Below are positions 10,301-18,309 of a stretch of 64,000 nucleotides of DNA, in pieces (the stretch's first letter is position 1; each line of letters opens with the position of its first letter). A model generated the notes under the pieces. The model was not told where the DNA came from and ran no database searches. It saw only the letters and a program-made list of their open reading frames with translations. The position numbers and the translations under genes were made by a program. The stretch spans positions 1 through 64,000 of the forward strand of contig JAILHX010000079.1 in the NCBI GenBank assembly GCA_024695565.1. The letters run 5' to 3'. This stretch comes from Saccharofermentans sp. GTDB lineage: Bacteria; Bacillota_A; Clostridia; Saccharofermentanales; Saccharofermentanaceae.

Positions 10301-11023
10301 TTCTGCAGAACTGTCTGCCAAGGGCTTCTTACAGAAATATCCCATAGATGAACTTCCGGTCCAGTGCATGGGAACTCCGTTCTCAATCCCTGCATAGATC
10401 GTTATATGCTGGGCATTTGAGCTGTCGTTATCGTCATTCCACCACATGATCATGTCGCCGGGCTGAAATCCGTATGTATCTATGATGTAGATCCACTCAT
10501 CGCTCTGGATACCGTATATTCCGTTGAAGTCAAATCCGGCAAAGTGATTCTCAGTGGGAGTTACGACCTTTGCATAAAGAATACCGTTGGTAAAGCTAGT
10601 CCTAATACCTGCGTAACCGGGCCTGTAGAATCCGTAGTAATCAGGATTGCCTCCACCCGAGAACGATATCGTCTTATTACCATAAGAACCTGATGTTGAG
10701 TTGATAGTGGCAGACCCCAAAGCTACTGCATAAGCAAGGCTTACCGAGCCTGCACAGTCAAGTCCGTCCCATCCTGCTCCGCCCCAGACGTAGTTGACTC
10801 CGTCCATCTGGGCGCATGCTGCGAGCACGGCATCACGGAAATCCTGAGCGGATGTATACCCCGTGCCTCTGGCATCAATTTCTGATACCAGAGAATTGCT
10901 GCTCATGATATCAGCTTCAACTTTGCCGGGTTCAATAATAAACGGCAGCGCGCATACCGCAACCGCTGCCGCCACAAAGCTTGCAATGAACCTTGCTTTG
11001 TATTCAGTTATAAGCTCAATCAC
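7370..11023 (-). CDS. Large surface protein: NlpC/P60-like domain plus VaFE repeats
   Basis: 1217 aa. An N-terminal hydrophobic export segment (about 10-31) precedes an NlpC/P60-like peptidase region: GVNYVWGG...GLDCAG with the candidate nucleophile C90, then FQPGDMIMWWND and NAQHITIYAG with H206. Several prealbumin/SpaA-like beta domains follow (about 255-790). Then come three repeats of the VaFE type (D/N-x-VSYEGLVPG-x-TY-x-VTGTLMDK ... VVFE ... AVHEDI-x-D-x-DQT), whose family members form Thr-Gln ester bonds. The C-terminus has a hydrophobic helix and RRRRIKRG. No LPXTG is visible; VPTLG just before the helix is the nearest sortase-like motif. GTG start after AGGAGG. It overlaps the DUF5688 stop by 4 nt. 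Probably a wall- or membrane-anchored stalk with a hydrolase head. Confidence 0.85.
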   Translation of the reverse strand: MIELITEYKARFIASFVAAAVAVCALPFIIEPGKVEADIMSSNSLVSEIDARGTGYTSAQDFRDAVLAACAQMDGVNYVWGGAGWDGLDCAGSVSLAYAVALGSATINSTSGSYGNKTISFSGGGNPDYYGFYRPGYAGIRTSFTNGILYAKVVTPTENHFAGFDFNGIYGIQSDEWIYIIDTYGFQPGDMIMWWNDDNDSSNAQHITIYAGIENGVPMHWTGSSSMGYFCKKPLADSSAEAGKGSFTGFMGLKAVEPFDTPYVGFYLDKTDTSGNSYQGAVFSFYSDPSLTAKIGELRDDDGNGIYADYYGLSGGDYYWQMMQIPVSDLQSQIYETTFYVLETSCPTGMTLPNGNFMSLADSGGTVPDYYQFTDPNVYMVTVRLSGLNGSTGVLEYWIVRSDGAVMYSDTDYSYSYRYGSEAVVIANSYSQFSDASSLSLSKSTTTGLDITSTVITVQEGSTTVATFKYTYGGWNWYDAYDRLWDSYSFPLKYGTTYTLTETFNRPEPFKCVDGNTMDYPVSNDTEGWTKLGDTTYSYTFTTDTVEYLNTYSFSAENNMSAGSIKAVKFISDDDDTRDGFDFELWNDSKTILLARGKSGTDGIVMWETGSSSRLSEFTLPSGEYVIAEIVPSRYYGATSDEYTYKIPEGFEDGNDGKWYKKITIGEELLTVNVTNDRGETAIAVTKTSEDGYVDSVGFEVYYGGKADTPDWQSTRINYGVTDSSGYLDFTRLPEGWYRIDEDTKPIYSPVWDDGTEGPSRTILITGEDDNRVIEVSVYNRIDVTPDIRTELTSTDSSHDIWCGRNVEITDYVCYEDLVAGYVYEVTGTLVDKTTGDLITDMEGDPYEVEVEFYATDSSGVVEVPFVIDSVYLFENAFAEGRDSVDIVCFETMTFRGKTIAVHEDLEDEDQTITILAPSISTSASDSETGTSVLALSDTVGINDEVSYEGLVPGDTYVVTGTLMDKSTGKIYEDEEGNTYVEELFFEAETSSGTVTVSFTGVKVTLEDVELVVFERLRAEDSDKDIAVHEDIDDLDQTLGRPSCTTYAETSFGYKTFLSESTVTIVDNVSYEGLVPGEVYYARATLNLEDGTSVTNGGREVVSLQEFVPEEESGTVEVSINFRATDLNEGDVVVVYENIYDKATDEETEQNSQSEDIIVLSHEEPDNKDQSLEVTTVPTLGDVANNDIVWLGTAFIALGSAGLVIVFEVRRRRIKRG

Positions 11024-11976
11024 GATACTTCCTCCTGCTCCACCTGATTAAGAGAACCGTCGACAATGCTGTAGAGATATATGTTGTCTGACAGCCTGTC
11101 TGTGGCTCTCACATGTTCATTGTTAGTCTCCCTGACAAGGTTGATCAGCTTGGACCGCTCGCTGAATACGTCAGTAGAGAGAACCACGAGGTCATGAACC
11201 GAAGACGGCAGGATATAACAGTCAGTACCTATCTTCTTAACGACTTTGCCGATGACTTCACTGTAAAGCAGAGCATTGGCACCGAAGAATTCATACTTGT
11301 TGCTGATTACGAAAACCTGTTCTTTTACAGGGACTGCATTAATCTCGGGGAACGTCTTATCGATATCTTTCTGGTCGGCTCCCCACTTCTTCATCATGCG
11401 CACCATGGTCTTCTCGATCCTCTCACTCTTAAACGGGAATATCTTCTTGGTGTTTTTCTTCGCCAGTGAATAGAGCGTATCCTCCGTGAGGTCTTCTGCC
11501 CTTGCTATGTCATGTGTGATAAGGAAACCCGACACGCCATCCTTATCGACGTTCAGAACGACCCTGTAGACGATCGTCAGATCCATGAACTTCCTGTGAG
11601 GACAAAGAGCGATCATCTCTGAATTCTGCTCGGTATTAACGATCTGGAAAACGATCTTATCCTTAAGCTCGGCAAAATCGATCTTCATCACCTCTTCGGG
11701 AATGTACTTGAGCGACTCCTCGAGATAGATCACCTGATCTGCCATTACCTTCTCGAACGAATCACAGTTCTTATACTGCTCATACATACGCTCCATATAA
11801 AAGGTCGGACTGCAAAAAGACCCCTTGTGTTCCTTGGGCTTCAATACCACGCCCGTAAGGCATGTGTTGACCTTGGGAACTCTTCTGAGCTCGATCTCAC
11901 AGTTTGAATACGGATCAGGCATGTAGTCCAAGAACTCCTTCAAAACCCGCTTCTTAAAACTCTCGTAATTCATCAT
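11020..11976 (-). CDS. DUF5688 family protein
   Basis: 318 aa, soluble, no signal or membrane segment. It resembles the DUF5688 family common in Lachnospiraceae and relatives, whose function is unknown. Typical features are the N-terminal ESFKKRVLKEFLDYMP, a central IVFQIVNTEQN block, and the C-terminal VHDLVVLSTD...NNEHVRATDRLSDNIYLYS. Strong GGAGGAAG Shine-Dalgarno ahead of ATG-ATG. It overlaps the surface-protein start by 4 nt, so translation of the two is coupled and a supporting role for that protein is possible (inference). Confidence 0.7.
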   Translation of the reverse strand: MMNYESFKKRVLKEFLDYMPDPYSNCEIELRRVPKVNTCLTGVVLKPKEHKGSFCSPTFYMERMYEQYKNCDSFEKVMADQVIYLEESLKYIPEEVMKIDFAELKDKIVFQIVNTEQNSEMIALCPHRKFMDLTIVYRVVLNVDKDGVSGFLITHDIARAEDLTEDTLYSLAKKNTKKIFPFKSERIEKTMVRMMKKWGADQKDIDKTFPEINAVPVKEQVFVISNKYEFFGANALLYSEVIGKVVKKIGTDCYILPSSVHDLVVLSTDVFSERSKLINLVRETNNEHVRATDRLSDNIYLYSIVDGSLNQVEQEEVS

Positions 11977-12007
11977 GTTCTTCTTCCTCCGTAATAAATA
12001 TTGGCAA

Positions 12008-12042
12008 CAAAAAACGCACCCTCAAAAAAGAGGATGCGTTTA
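12008..12042 (-). terminator. Rho-independent terminator of the def-thiN operon
   Basis: On the minus strand, stem AAACGCATCCTC / GAGGGTGCGTTT (one wobble) with a six-T loop, followed by a run of Ts. It lies about 70 nt after the thiN stop. The remaining sequence between thiN and the DUF5688 gene is short and shows no other feature. Confidence 0.85.
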
Positions 12043-12112
12043 TTCATTTGCAGTTTAAGTCTATTAGGATTTGAAGTCTCATTCAAGATAGAAAAGTCTC
12101 ATTTTTTGCACC

Positions 12113-12781
12113 CTAAATTGCAAATGTTGTGACCACAAGAAGGAGTCCTTCCCTGATAGATACAGTAATATCAGTGCTTTCAGGGTCCGGATGATTTGAA
12201 AATGAAAATGAAGAGCCGCATGTCAGCTCAGCGTTTTCGAGCGCATAATAAAGACCTCTTGTCGTAACGCCCTTAACGGGACTCGAAAAATCACAAGGGA
12301 TAAGCGATACTGCGGCATTCCCGTTATACCCGGAAACATCAGCAGTTATACTGTCTTCACCAAACAGAGGATAGCAATAAGTAACGCCGTCCGTGATATA
12401 TATGTTCCTGCCTTCTGACTTCATCTTCAGGACGATTCCGATATTTGCAATGACGTGATCTATCCTTCCTGCCAAAGGGCAGATCAGGACAATGTCGCCT
12501 TCTTCTGCCTTTCCCAGCGCTATCTCGGTATCGGTCCAGTCTTTCTCAACAGGATATGTCTCAAAGAAAATGTTATTGGACTTAATGAACTCAAGACCTT
12601 CATCCGTAACTGAATCCATATCGCCTACGATAAGATCCGGAACGATATTAAACTTCGCGAAATAATCAGCCGCAGAGTCGCACCCGATGATGACACGGTC
12701 TTCAGCAGATCCTGATAAGCTTCTGATGACACCTGCCGCCTGATCAGGCAGCGGACCGCCTGTTACGATGATGTACAGCAT
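12113..12781 (-). CDS. thiN: Thiamine pyrophosphokinase (ThiN)
   Basis: 222 aa, normal length. It transfers pyrophosphate from ATP to thiamine, giving thiamine diphosphate. Family motifs: GCDSAADYF, VGDMDSV, the substrate-binding EKDWTDTE and AGRIDH. The gene overlaps the end of rpe by 19 nt and is the last gene of the long operon that begins near def, as in Bacillus subtilis. Thiamine diphosphate is the cofactor of transketolase, which works next to ribulose-phosphate epimerase. Confidence 0.93.
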   Translation of the reverse strand: MLYIIVTGGPLPDQAAGVIRSLSGSAEDRVIIGCDSAADYFAKFNIVPDLIVGDMDSVTDEGLEFIKSNNIFFETYPVEKDWTDTEIALGKAEEGDIVLICPLAGRIDHVIANIGIVLKMKSEGRNIYITDGVTYCYPLFGEDSITADVSGYNGNAAVSLIPCDFSSPVKGVTTRGLYYALENAELTCGSSFSFSNHPDPESTDITVSIREGLLLVVTTFAI

Positions 12782-13428
12782 CTCTTAAGATCTTGAACCG
12801 CTTTGGCGGGATCTTCTGCGCGGAAAACGCTGCTGCCTGCGACAAAGAGTCTTGCGCCTGCATCGTAAATGCTCTTGATGTTATCGGCAGTAACGCCGCC
12901 GTCAACAGAGATAACGGTATCAGCATTCTGCTCGCCTATTGCTTTCTTAAGCTTTGCGATCCTCTCATATGAAGATTCGAGATAACCCTGGCCGCCGAAT
13001 CCCGGATAAACAGTCATGATGAGAATGATATCGACCTTGCCGATATAAGGGAAAACCTTCTCAATGGGAGTATCGGGATGAACAGAGATTCCTACGCTCT
13101 TGCCGTAAGATCTGATCTCGGCGATAAGGCTCTCGGGATGCTCGGCGCATTCCAGGTGGAATGTGATATTGTCTGAACCTGCATCGGCAAAAGCTCTTAT
13201 GAACTTGCCGGGATTAGTGATCATGAGGTGCGTATAAAACTTGATGTCAGTATACTTGCGGATAGATTCGATAACGGGAATGCCAAATGAGATATTGTTT
13301 ACATAATGCCCGTCCATGACATCGATATGAAGATATTCGGCGTCCTTCTCGATTGCCTGTATATCTCTCATCAAGTAACCGAAATCTGCTGCCAGAATGG
13401 AAGGTGCTATCTCAACTGTATCTCTCAT
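12763..13428 (-). CDS. rpe: Ribulose-phosphate 3-epimerase
   Basis: 221-aa TIM barrel interconverting ribulose 5-phosphate and xylulose 5-phosphate in the pentose phosphate pathway. Diagnostic segments: IAPSILAADFGYL, HIDVMDGHYVNNISFG, HLMITNP, VHPDTP, MTVYPGFGGQGY and VDGGVTADNI. The ATG follows AGGAGA and shares ATGA with the rsgA stop (4-nt overlap), so the two are translationally coupled. Confidence 0.96.
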   Translation of the reverse strand: MRDTVEIAPSILAADFGYLMRDIQAIEKDAEYLHIDVMDGHYVNNISFGIPVIESIRKYTDIKFYTHLMITNPGKFIRAFADAGSDNITFHLECAEHPESLIAEIRSYGKSVGISVHPDTPIEKVFPYIGKVDIILIMTVYPGFGGQGYLESSYERIAKLKKAIGEQNADTVISVDGGVTADNIKSIYDAGARLFVAGSSVFRAEDPAKAVQDLKRCCTSS

Positions 13429-14351
13429 GATCTTCTCCTGATCTTGTAATTATTCCTATTATCGTAAAGCTCCGTGTAAAAGCTTACATATCTGTCAAAC
13501 CTGCCCTGATCGATCCTGCCTTCAGCAAGCGCGCTTCTTACGACACAGCCGTCTTCTTTGCGGTGCGAACAGTCATCGAACCTGCAGCCTGTTGCAATAG
13601 ACCCAATCTCGGGATATCCGGTAAGGACTTCCCTGTAATCGACACCCTGCTCCTCTAACGAGAGCGATGTGAACCCTGGTGTGTCGCAGATGAATCCGTC
13701 AAAGAATTCATGAAGCTCAACGTGTCTCGTCGTATGCCTGCCGCGCTTGATCTTCGAACTTACTTCGCCGGTCTCCATAACATCGAATCCCAGCAAAGAG
13801 TTGCAGAGTGTGCTCTTGCCGACTCCGGAAGGACCTGCAAAAGCGGCAATTCCATCACCTATTATATCCTTAAGATCACTTTTGGTAAGGGGCTTTTCAG
13901 GGGAAGATATGCGAACTTCAAATCCTGCCTTCGTATAAACTGAAAAAAGCCTCTCGCCGTCATCTTCACTTAGGTCGCCCTTGGTAAAAATAATGACGGG
14001 CCTGATCCCGTTAAGATTGCACAGGAGCAGCATCTTATCGAGGAGCGTGAGATCCGGTGCGGGATCTGTAACCGAGAATGTGAGGAGCATAATGGACAGA
14101 TTAGCAACAGGAGGCCTTGCTATAAAGCTTTTCCTCTCATCGATATCATTAATGACATACTCGACATCAGGATCGCCTGAAGGAACGATGGTGACCTTAT
14201 CACCTATCGCAGGCTTAATGCCCTTAAGCCTGAACGCACCTCTGGCAGCACACTGTGCTGACTGCGTTTTATTATACTTGCAAAAGCGAACGGTGTAGAC
14301 ACCGCCTACACCCTTCGTTATTACTCCGCGAAAAGCTTGCTCTTCTGCCAT
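13425..14351 (-). CDS. rsgA: Ribosome small-subunit-dependent GTPase A (RsgA)
   Basis: 308-aa circularly permuted GTPase that acts late in 30S maturation. An N-terminal OB-fold (about 1-70) is followed by a GTPase domain in permuted order: G4 FTKGD, then G1 GPSGVGKSTLCNSL, then G3 DTPGF. The C-terminal zinc site is CRFDDCSHRKEDGC. It lies between prkC and rpe in the conserved Bacillota order. The Shine-Dalgarno is weak, suggesting coupling to prkC. Confidence 0.95.
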   Translation of the reverse strand: MAEEQAFRGVITKGVGGVYTVRFCKYNKTQSAQCAARGAFRLKGIKPAIGDKVTIVPSGDPDVEYVINDIDERKSFIARPPVANLSIMLLTFSVTDPAPDLTLLDKMLLLCNLNGIRPVIIFTKGDLSEDDGERLFSVYTKAGFEVRISSPEKPLTKSDLKDIIGDGIAAFAGPSGVGKSTLCNSLLGFDVMETGEVSSKIKRGRHTTRHVELHEFFDGFICDTPGFTSLSLEEQGVDYREVLTGYPEIGSIATGCRFDDCSHRKEDGCVVRSALAEGRIDQGRFDRYVSFYTELYDNRNNYKIRRRS

Positions 14352-14363
14352 TGATATCAGCCG

Positions 14364-16520
14364 TTAACCGGGTTGAGGTGCATCACCGCCGCCGGGATTA
14401 TCACCACCGCCATCGGTATTCTCAGAGGATTCAGGCGGCGGAGGCGGAGGAGCTTCCGTCGGAGTCGGAACCGGTGTAGGCGTTGCCGTAGGTATAGGTG
14501 TCGCCGTCGGTATCGGAGTAGGCGTTGCAGTCGGTATCGGTGTTGCCGTCGGCAGCGGAGCGAATACAGCCGTGAACTGAGTGCTCTCCTTAACTACGAA
14601 TGTATATGTGTTCGAATATGCTACTACGTTGCCGTAAGCGTCGAGCCAGCAATCGAATACGAATCCGCTTGCAGGTGTAGCAGTAAGAGTTACCTGTGTG
14701 TTGAGCTCATACTGTCCGCCGCCGGTTACCGTACCGCTTCCGCTTACAGTTACCTTTACCTCAGCCTGAGGAGGTGTAGGTGTAGGCGTACCGCCGTTGT
14801 TGTAGTCTTCACGCGTTCCGACATAGAGTTTGACTGTGGACTTTCTTGCGACAGTAGTTCCTGATACAGGGTCAGTAAGGATTACTACCTGCTGGTCTTC
14901 AGGAAGTGACAGAACTTCAGCAGAGCCCTCAACCGTATAGTTAAGGCTGCTGTCTTCAAGGATAGTCTTAGCCTCGTATACTGAGTATCCGACAACATTA
15001 GGAACAACGCTTGAGGAAGGCTCGATTGCATATATGATTATTACCGTCTCGCCTCTTAACAGCTGTGTATTTGCTTCAGGTTCAGTCCTGATGACGACGC
15101 CCGTTTCATAATCGTCAGAAGGCTCAGGTCTTAAGGACGGTTCAAGACCCAGGTTTCTGATCGATGTATAAGCGTCATCGTAGTTAGCTCCCGCATAATC
15201 CTGCAGGATAATGGATTCATCTCTGGAAGACACCGTGATTACAAGGTTCTGGAGTCTGCTCTCAGTAGAGATAACCATGCCTGCAGCGATGCTCTGGTCG
15301 ATAACGATACCGGGTTCATAAGCATCGGTAACCTGATATGTAACTGTGTAGAAGACATTCGCGGTCTCAAGCTTCTTAATGACTTCGTCCGCTGTAAGAC
15401 CCACATAGTTCTCGACTTCGTAATCGGTATTCTCCTCAATCTGCGTGGCATTGCCGACTGCCTTGATGACCAGGACGCCGATACCGATCAGGACGCCGAC
15501 GATAACAACGATGATGAGTGCGAGCAGAATGTTATCCCTGAATCTGGAGATCCTTCTGGATTCTGCGCTCTTCTCGATCTCAGAGATCTTCTCATATTCA
15601 GGATCCTGTCTGAAAGAGATATTTGTGTCTGTATTGGTATTCTTCTCGGGAACGTTGGTGATGACACCGTAAACGCCGTTAGGATCTACGAGTAACGAAT
15701 CAAGCTCGGTTACGAGCTGACGCATCGTCTGGTAACGTCTCTCGGGGCTCTTCTGCATACACTTTGCAATGATGGAATCAAGACCCTTCGGGATACCCTG
15801 CATGAGCGATGAAGCTACCGGAGGTGTCTCCTGCAGGTGCTTAACGGCAATTGCGACATTGGAATCACCGTCGAAAGGAAGTCTTCCCGTTACCATCTCG
15901 AAAAGCGATACACCTAATGAATAGATATCTGACTGGGGACCTACATTGCCGCCTCTTGCCTGCTCAGGTGAGAAATAGTGAACAGAACCCATCTGAACGC
16001 CTGTCATGGTGATAGTTGTTGAAGATGCGGCACGCGCGATGCCGAAGTCCGTGATTTTCGCAACCCTGTCACGGGAAATAAGGATATTCTGAGGCTTGAT
16101 GTCTCTGTGAACGATACCATTCTGGTGCGCGTAATCAAGCGCAAGTCCGATCTGGATAACGATCGGAACGGCATTGCGCCAGTCTAAGTGTCCGTTCTGG
16201 TTGATGAGGTCCTTGACCGTAATACCCTCGATATATTCCTGAACGATATATCGGAAGTTGCCTTCGTGACCTACGCCGAATACCTTAACGATGTTGGCGT
16301 GATTAAGTGATGCTACTGACTTGGCTTCCGTATCAAACCTTCTGATGAAGTCCTCGTCTGATGAGAACTCAGGCTTCAAGATCTTGATAGCGACGTTAAC
16401 GCCGGTATTCATATCGATTCCAAGATAAACGTTAGCCATACCGCCTGAGCCGATAAGCTTGACGATCCTGTATTTATTCGCAAATATCATGCCCTCAGGG
16501 CCGTGAACCTGATTTGCCAT
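14364..16520 (-). CDS. prkC: PASTA Ser/Thr protein kinase (PrkC/Stk type) with extra extracellular domain
   Basis: 718-aa membrane kinase that senses muropeptides or lipid II and phosphorylates cell-wall and translation targets. The cytoplasmic Hanks kinase has GSGGMANVY, catalytic K46, HRDIKPQN (138-145) and DFG (158-160). One transmembrane helix (about 331-354) and three PASTA repeats (about 365-575) follow. Unusually, a further beta domain resembling the InlB/Flg_new bacterial repeat (VTVSGSGTVTGGGQY ... FDCWLDAYGN, about 590-655) and a Pro/Thr-rich tail built from PTATPIPTATPTP-like units (about 657-700) extend the protein. Strong GGGGG ribosome site. Its cognate phosphatase lies immediately upstream. 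Confidence 0.95.
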   Translation of the reverse strand: MANQVHGPEGMIFANKYRIVKLIGSGGMANVYLGIDMNTGVNVAIKILKPEFSSDEDFIRRFDTEAKSVASLNHANIVKVFGVGHEGNFRYIVQEYIEGITVKDLINQNGHLDWRNAVPIVIQIGLALDYAHQNGIVHRDIKPQNILISRDRVAKITDFGIARAASSTTITMTGVQMGSVHYFSPEQARGGNVGPQSDIYSLGVSLFEMVTGRLPFDGDSNVAIAVKHLQETPPVASSLMQGIPKGLDSIIAKCMQKSPERRYQTMRQLVTELDSLLVDPNGVYGVITNVPEKNTNTDTNISFRQDPEYEKISEIEKSAESRRISRFRDNILLALIIVVIVGVLIGIGVLVIKAVGNATQIEENTDYEVENYVGLTADEVIKKLETANVFYTVTYQVTDAYEPGIVIDQSIAAGMVISTESRLQNLVITVSSRDESIILQDYAGANYDDAYTSIRNLGLEPSLRPEPSDDYETGVVIRTEPEANTQLLRGETVIIIYAIEPSSSVVPNVVGYSVYEAKTILEDSSLNYTVEGSAEVLSLPEDQQVVILTDPVSGTTVARKSTVKLYVGTREDYNNGGTPTPTPPQAEVKVTVSGSGTVTGGGQYELNTQVTLTATPASGFVFDCWLDAYGNVVAYSNTYTFVVKESTQFTAVFAPLPTATPIPTATPTPIPTATPIPTATPTPVPTPTEAPPPPPPESSENTDGGGDNPGGGDAPQPG

Positions 16521-16528
16521 ATTTCCCC

Positions 16529-17275
16529 CTATAATTCAGCGGCAGGCTCTGCCTTGCCAATTGTAACCGTTATATTGTCTGCGCTTTTTCCGTCCAGCGC
16601 CTGCTTGATCAGCTTCTCGCAGATTCCCGCAAGGTTATTGCGTTCCTGTGAGCAGGCCTTGAACTGTTCGTTGCTCATGAAGGAATAGAGTCCGTCTGAG
16701 CACAGGAAGACCAGATCACCGTAACTTATATTATAACTGTAAATATCAGGATTGAGATACTGGTTCTCTCCGAGCACTTTGAACAACTTATTCCTGCCGG
16801 GATGGACTTTTGCTTCTTCTTCTGTTATCTGACCATGCTTTAAGAGCCTTCCTGTCTCATTGTGATCTTCAGTAAGCTTGATAAGTTCGGAGCCGTGCAG
16901 AAGATAGCCTCTCGTATCTCCTATATGTGCGATCGTAAGTTCAGTACCCTTAAGGATAGCGACCGTAAGAGTCGTGCACATTCCGATACGCTCCCTGTGA
17001 TCGATGCAGTCCTTTAATATCTTAATGTTTGCCTTGTTAAAGACAGTTTTGAGATATCCCGGAAGAGCTTCTTTGTCCGTAACAAAAGGAAGAGTATCCT
17101 TAAGAACGTCCATAACGGAATCTACGGCAATTTGACTCGCGATCTCACCGCATGCCTCGCCGCCGACACCGTCTGCCACAGCCATGCAAAGACTGTTTCC
17201 TACCTGTTCGTAAGCGAAGCTGTCCTCATTCATGTCCCTGACAGGACCTTTTTCAGATAAACCGTAAGCTAACAT
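16529..17275 (-). CDS. prpC: PP2C-family Ser/Thr phosphatase (Stp/PrpC)
   Basis: 248 aa. A metal-dependent phosphatase that reverses PrkC phosphorylation. PP2C motifs: RDMNEDSFAY, AVADGVGGEACGE, HIGDTRGYLLH, LTEDHNE, LCSDGLYSFM and the C-terminal SADNITV. It lies 8 nt ahead of prkC and overlaps the end of rlmN by 7 nt. This kinase/phosphatase pairing is the standard Bacillota arrangement. Confidence 0.94.
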   Translation of the reverse strand: MLAYGLSEKGPVRDMNEDSFAYEQVGNSLCMAVADGVGGEACGEIASQIAVDSVMDVLKDTLPFVTDKEALPGYLKTVFNKANIKILKDCIDHRERIGMCTTLTVAILKGTELTIAHIGDTRGYLLHGSELIKLTEDHNETGRLLKHGQITEEEAKVHPGRNKLFKVLGENQYLNPDIYSYNISYGDLVFLCSDGLYSFMSNEQFKACSQERNNLAGICEKLIKQALDGKSADNITVTIGKAEPAAEL

Positions 17276-18309
17276 TCCGATCCCTCTATAGTTCCCCTTC
17301 GAAGCTGTCCGCAGGCAGCCATGATGTCTGACCCCATCTCTCTTCTGATCGTCGCGTTTATTCCGCCCGATGTAAGGATATCCCTGAACTGCTTGACTTT
17401 ATTGGGCGAAGCAGACTGGAATACCGTTCCCGGAACCTTGTTTGCAGATATGAGATTTACATGATAAAGCCCGCCCTTTAATAGTTTTACGAGTTCTCTC
17501 GCGCACTCCGGGGTGTCGTTTACTCCTGCAAAGAGACTGTATTCAAAAGTGATCCTTCTGCTCGTCTTCTCCGTATATTCCCTGCACGCTCTCATGAGCT
17601 GCTCGATGGAATAAGCCTTGGCAACGGGCATGAGCTTTTTTCTCAATTCATCGTCAGGTGCATGAAGTGATATGGACAGGTTGACCTGCAGACCTTCTCT
17701 CGTGAATTCTTCGATCTTGGGAACAAGTCCGCATGTTGACAGCGTGATGTGTCTCGCACCGAGATTAAGTCCCTCAGGATCGTTCGCGAGCTTAATGAAT
17801 CCCATTACGTTATCGTAGTTATCGAAAGGCTCTCCGATGCCCATGATCACAACACTTCTGACCCTCTCACCCAATAACTTCTGGGTAACAGCAACTTGAG
17901 CTAGGATCTCGCCTGATGTAAGCGATCTGCCGAAAGCGATCTTGGCAGAAGCGCAGAAAGCGCAGCCCATCTTGCATCCTGCCTGCGAAGATACGCAGAC
18001 GGAGATACCGGGCTTGTACCTCATCGCAACAGTCTCGATGATGTTGCCGTCAAAAAGTGCATAAACGAACTTCTCGGTTCCGTCTATCTTCGATACCAGG
18101 TGCTGTTTTAATTCGAATCCGCCGAAAATAAAATCTTCTTCAAGCATGGACCTTACATTCTTCGGCACATTTGTCATGTCGTCAGTCGAGACTGCTCCTG
18201 AAGAGAGCCAGCCGTAGATCTGACCGGCTCTGTATTTAGGAACGGCGCGTTCTTCGCACCATTTAGTCAGATCATTAAGTGTCAGGTCAAGGCAGAACTT
18301 ATCTCTCAA
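17269..18309 (-). CDS. rlmN: 23S rRNA (adenine2503-C2)/tRNA methyltransferase RlmN
   Basis: 346-aa radical-SAM enzyme that methylates C2 of A2503 in 23S rRNA and A37 of some tRNAs. The radical-SAM cysteines are in CKMGCAFCAS, followed by the GEPFDN block, SLHAPDD, and a near-C-terminal CGQL with the second catalytic Cys. Start is TTG overlapping the rsmB stop (TTGA), with GAGGA just upstream. Part of the def-thiN operon. Confidence 0.95.
   Translation of the reverse strand: MRDKFCLDLTLNDLTKWCEERAVPKYRAGQIYGWLSSGAVSTDDMTNVPKNVRSMLEEDFIFGGFELKQHLVSKIDGTEKFVYALFDGNIIETVAMRYKPGISVCVSSQAGCKMGCAFCASAKIAFGRSLTSGEILAQVAVTQKLLGERVRSVVIMGIGEPFDNYDNVMGFIKLANDPEGLNLGARHITLSTCGLVPKIEEFTREGLQVNLSISLHAPDDELRKKLMPVAKAYSIEQLMRACREYTEKTSRRITFEYSLFAGVNDTPECARELVKLLKGGLYHVNLISANKVPGTVFQSASPNKVKQFRDILTSGGINATIRREMGSDIMAACGQLRRGTIEGSEC

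Noticed and set aside
14373..14864. 163-codon plus-strand frame rich in Arg/Ser
   Set aside because: Antisense of the Pro/Thr-rich and repeat coding region of prkC; low-complexity shadow only.
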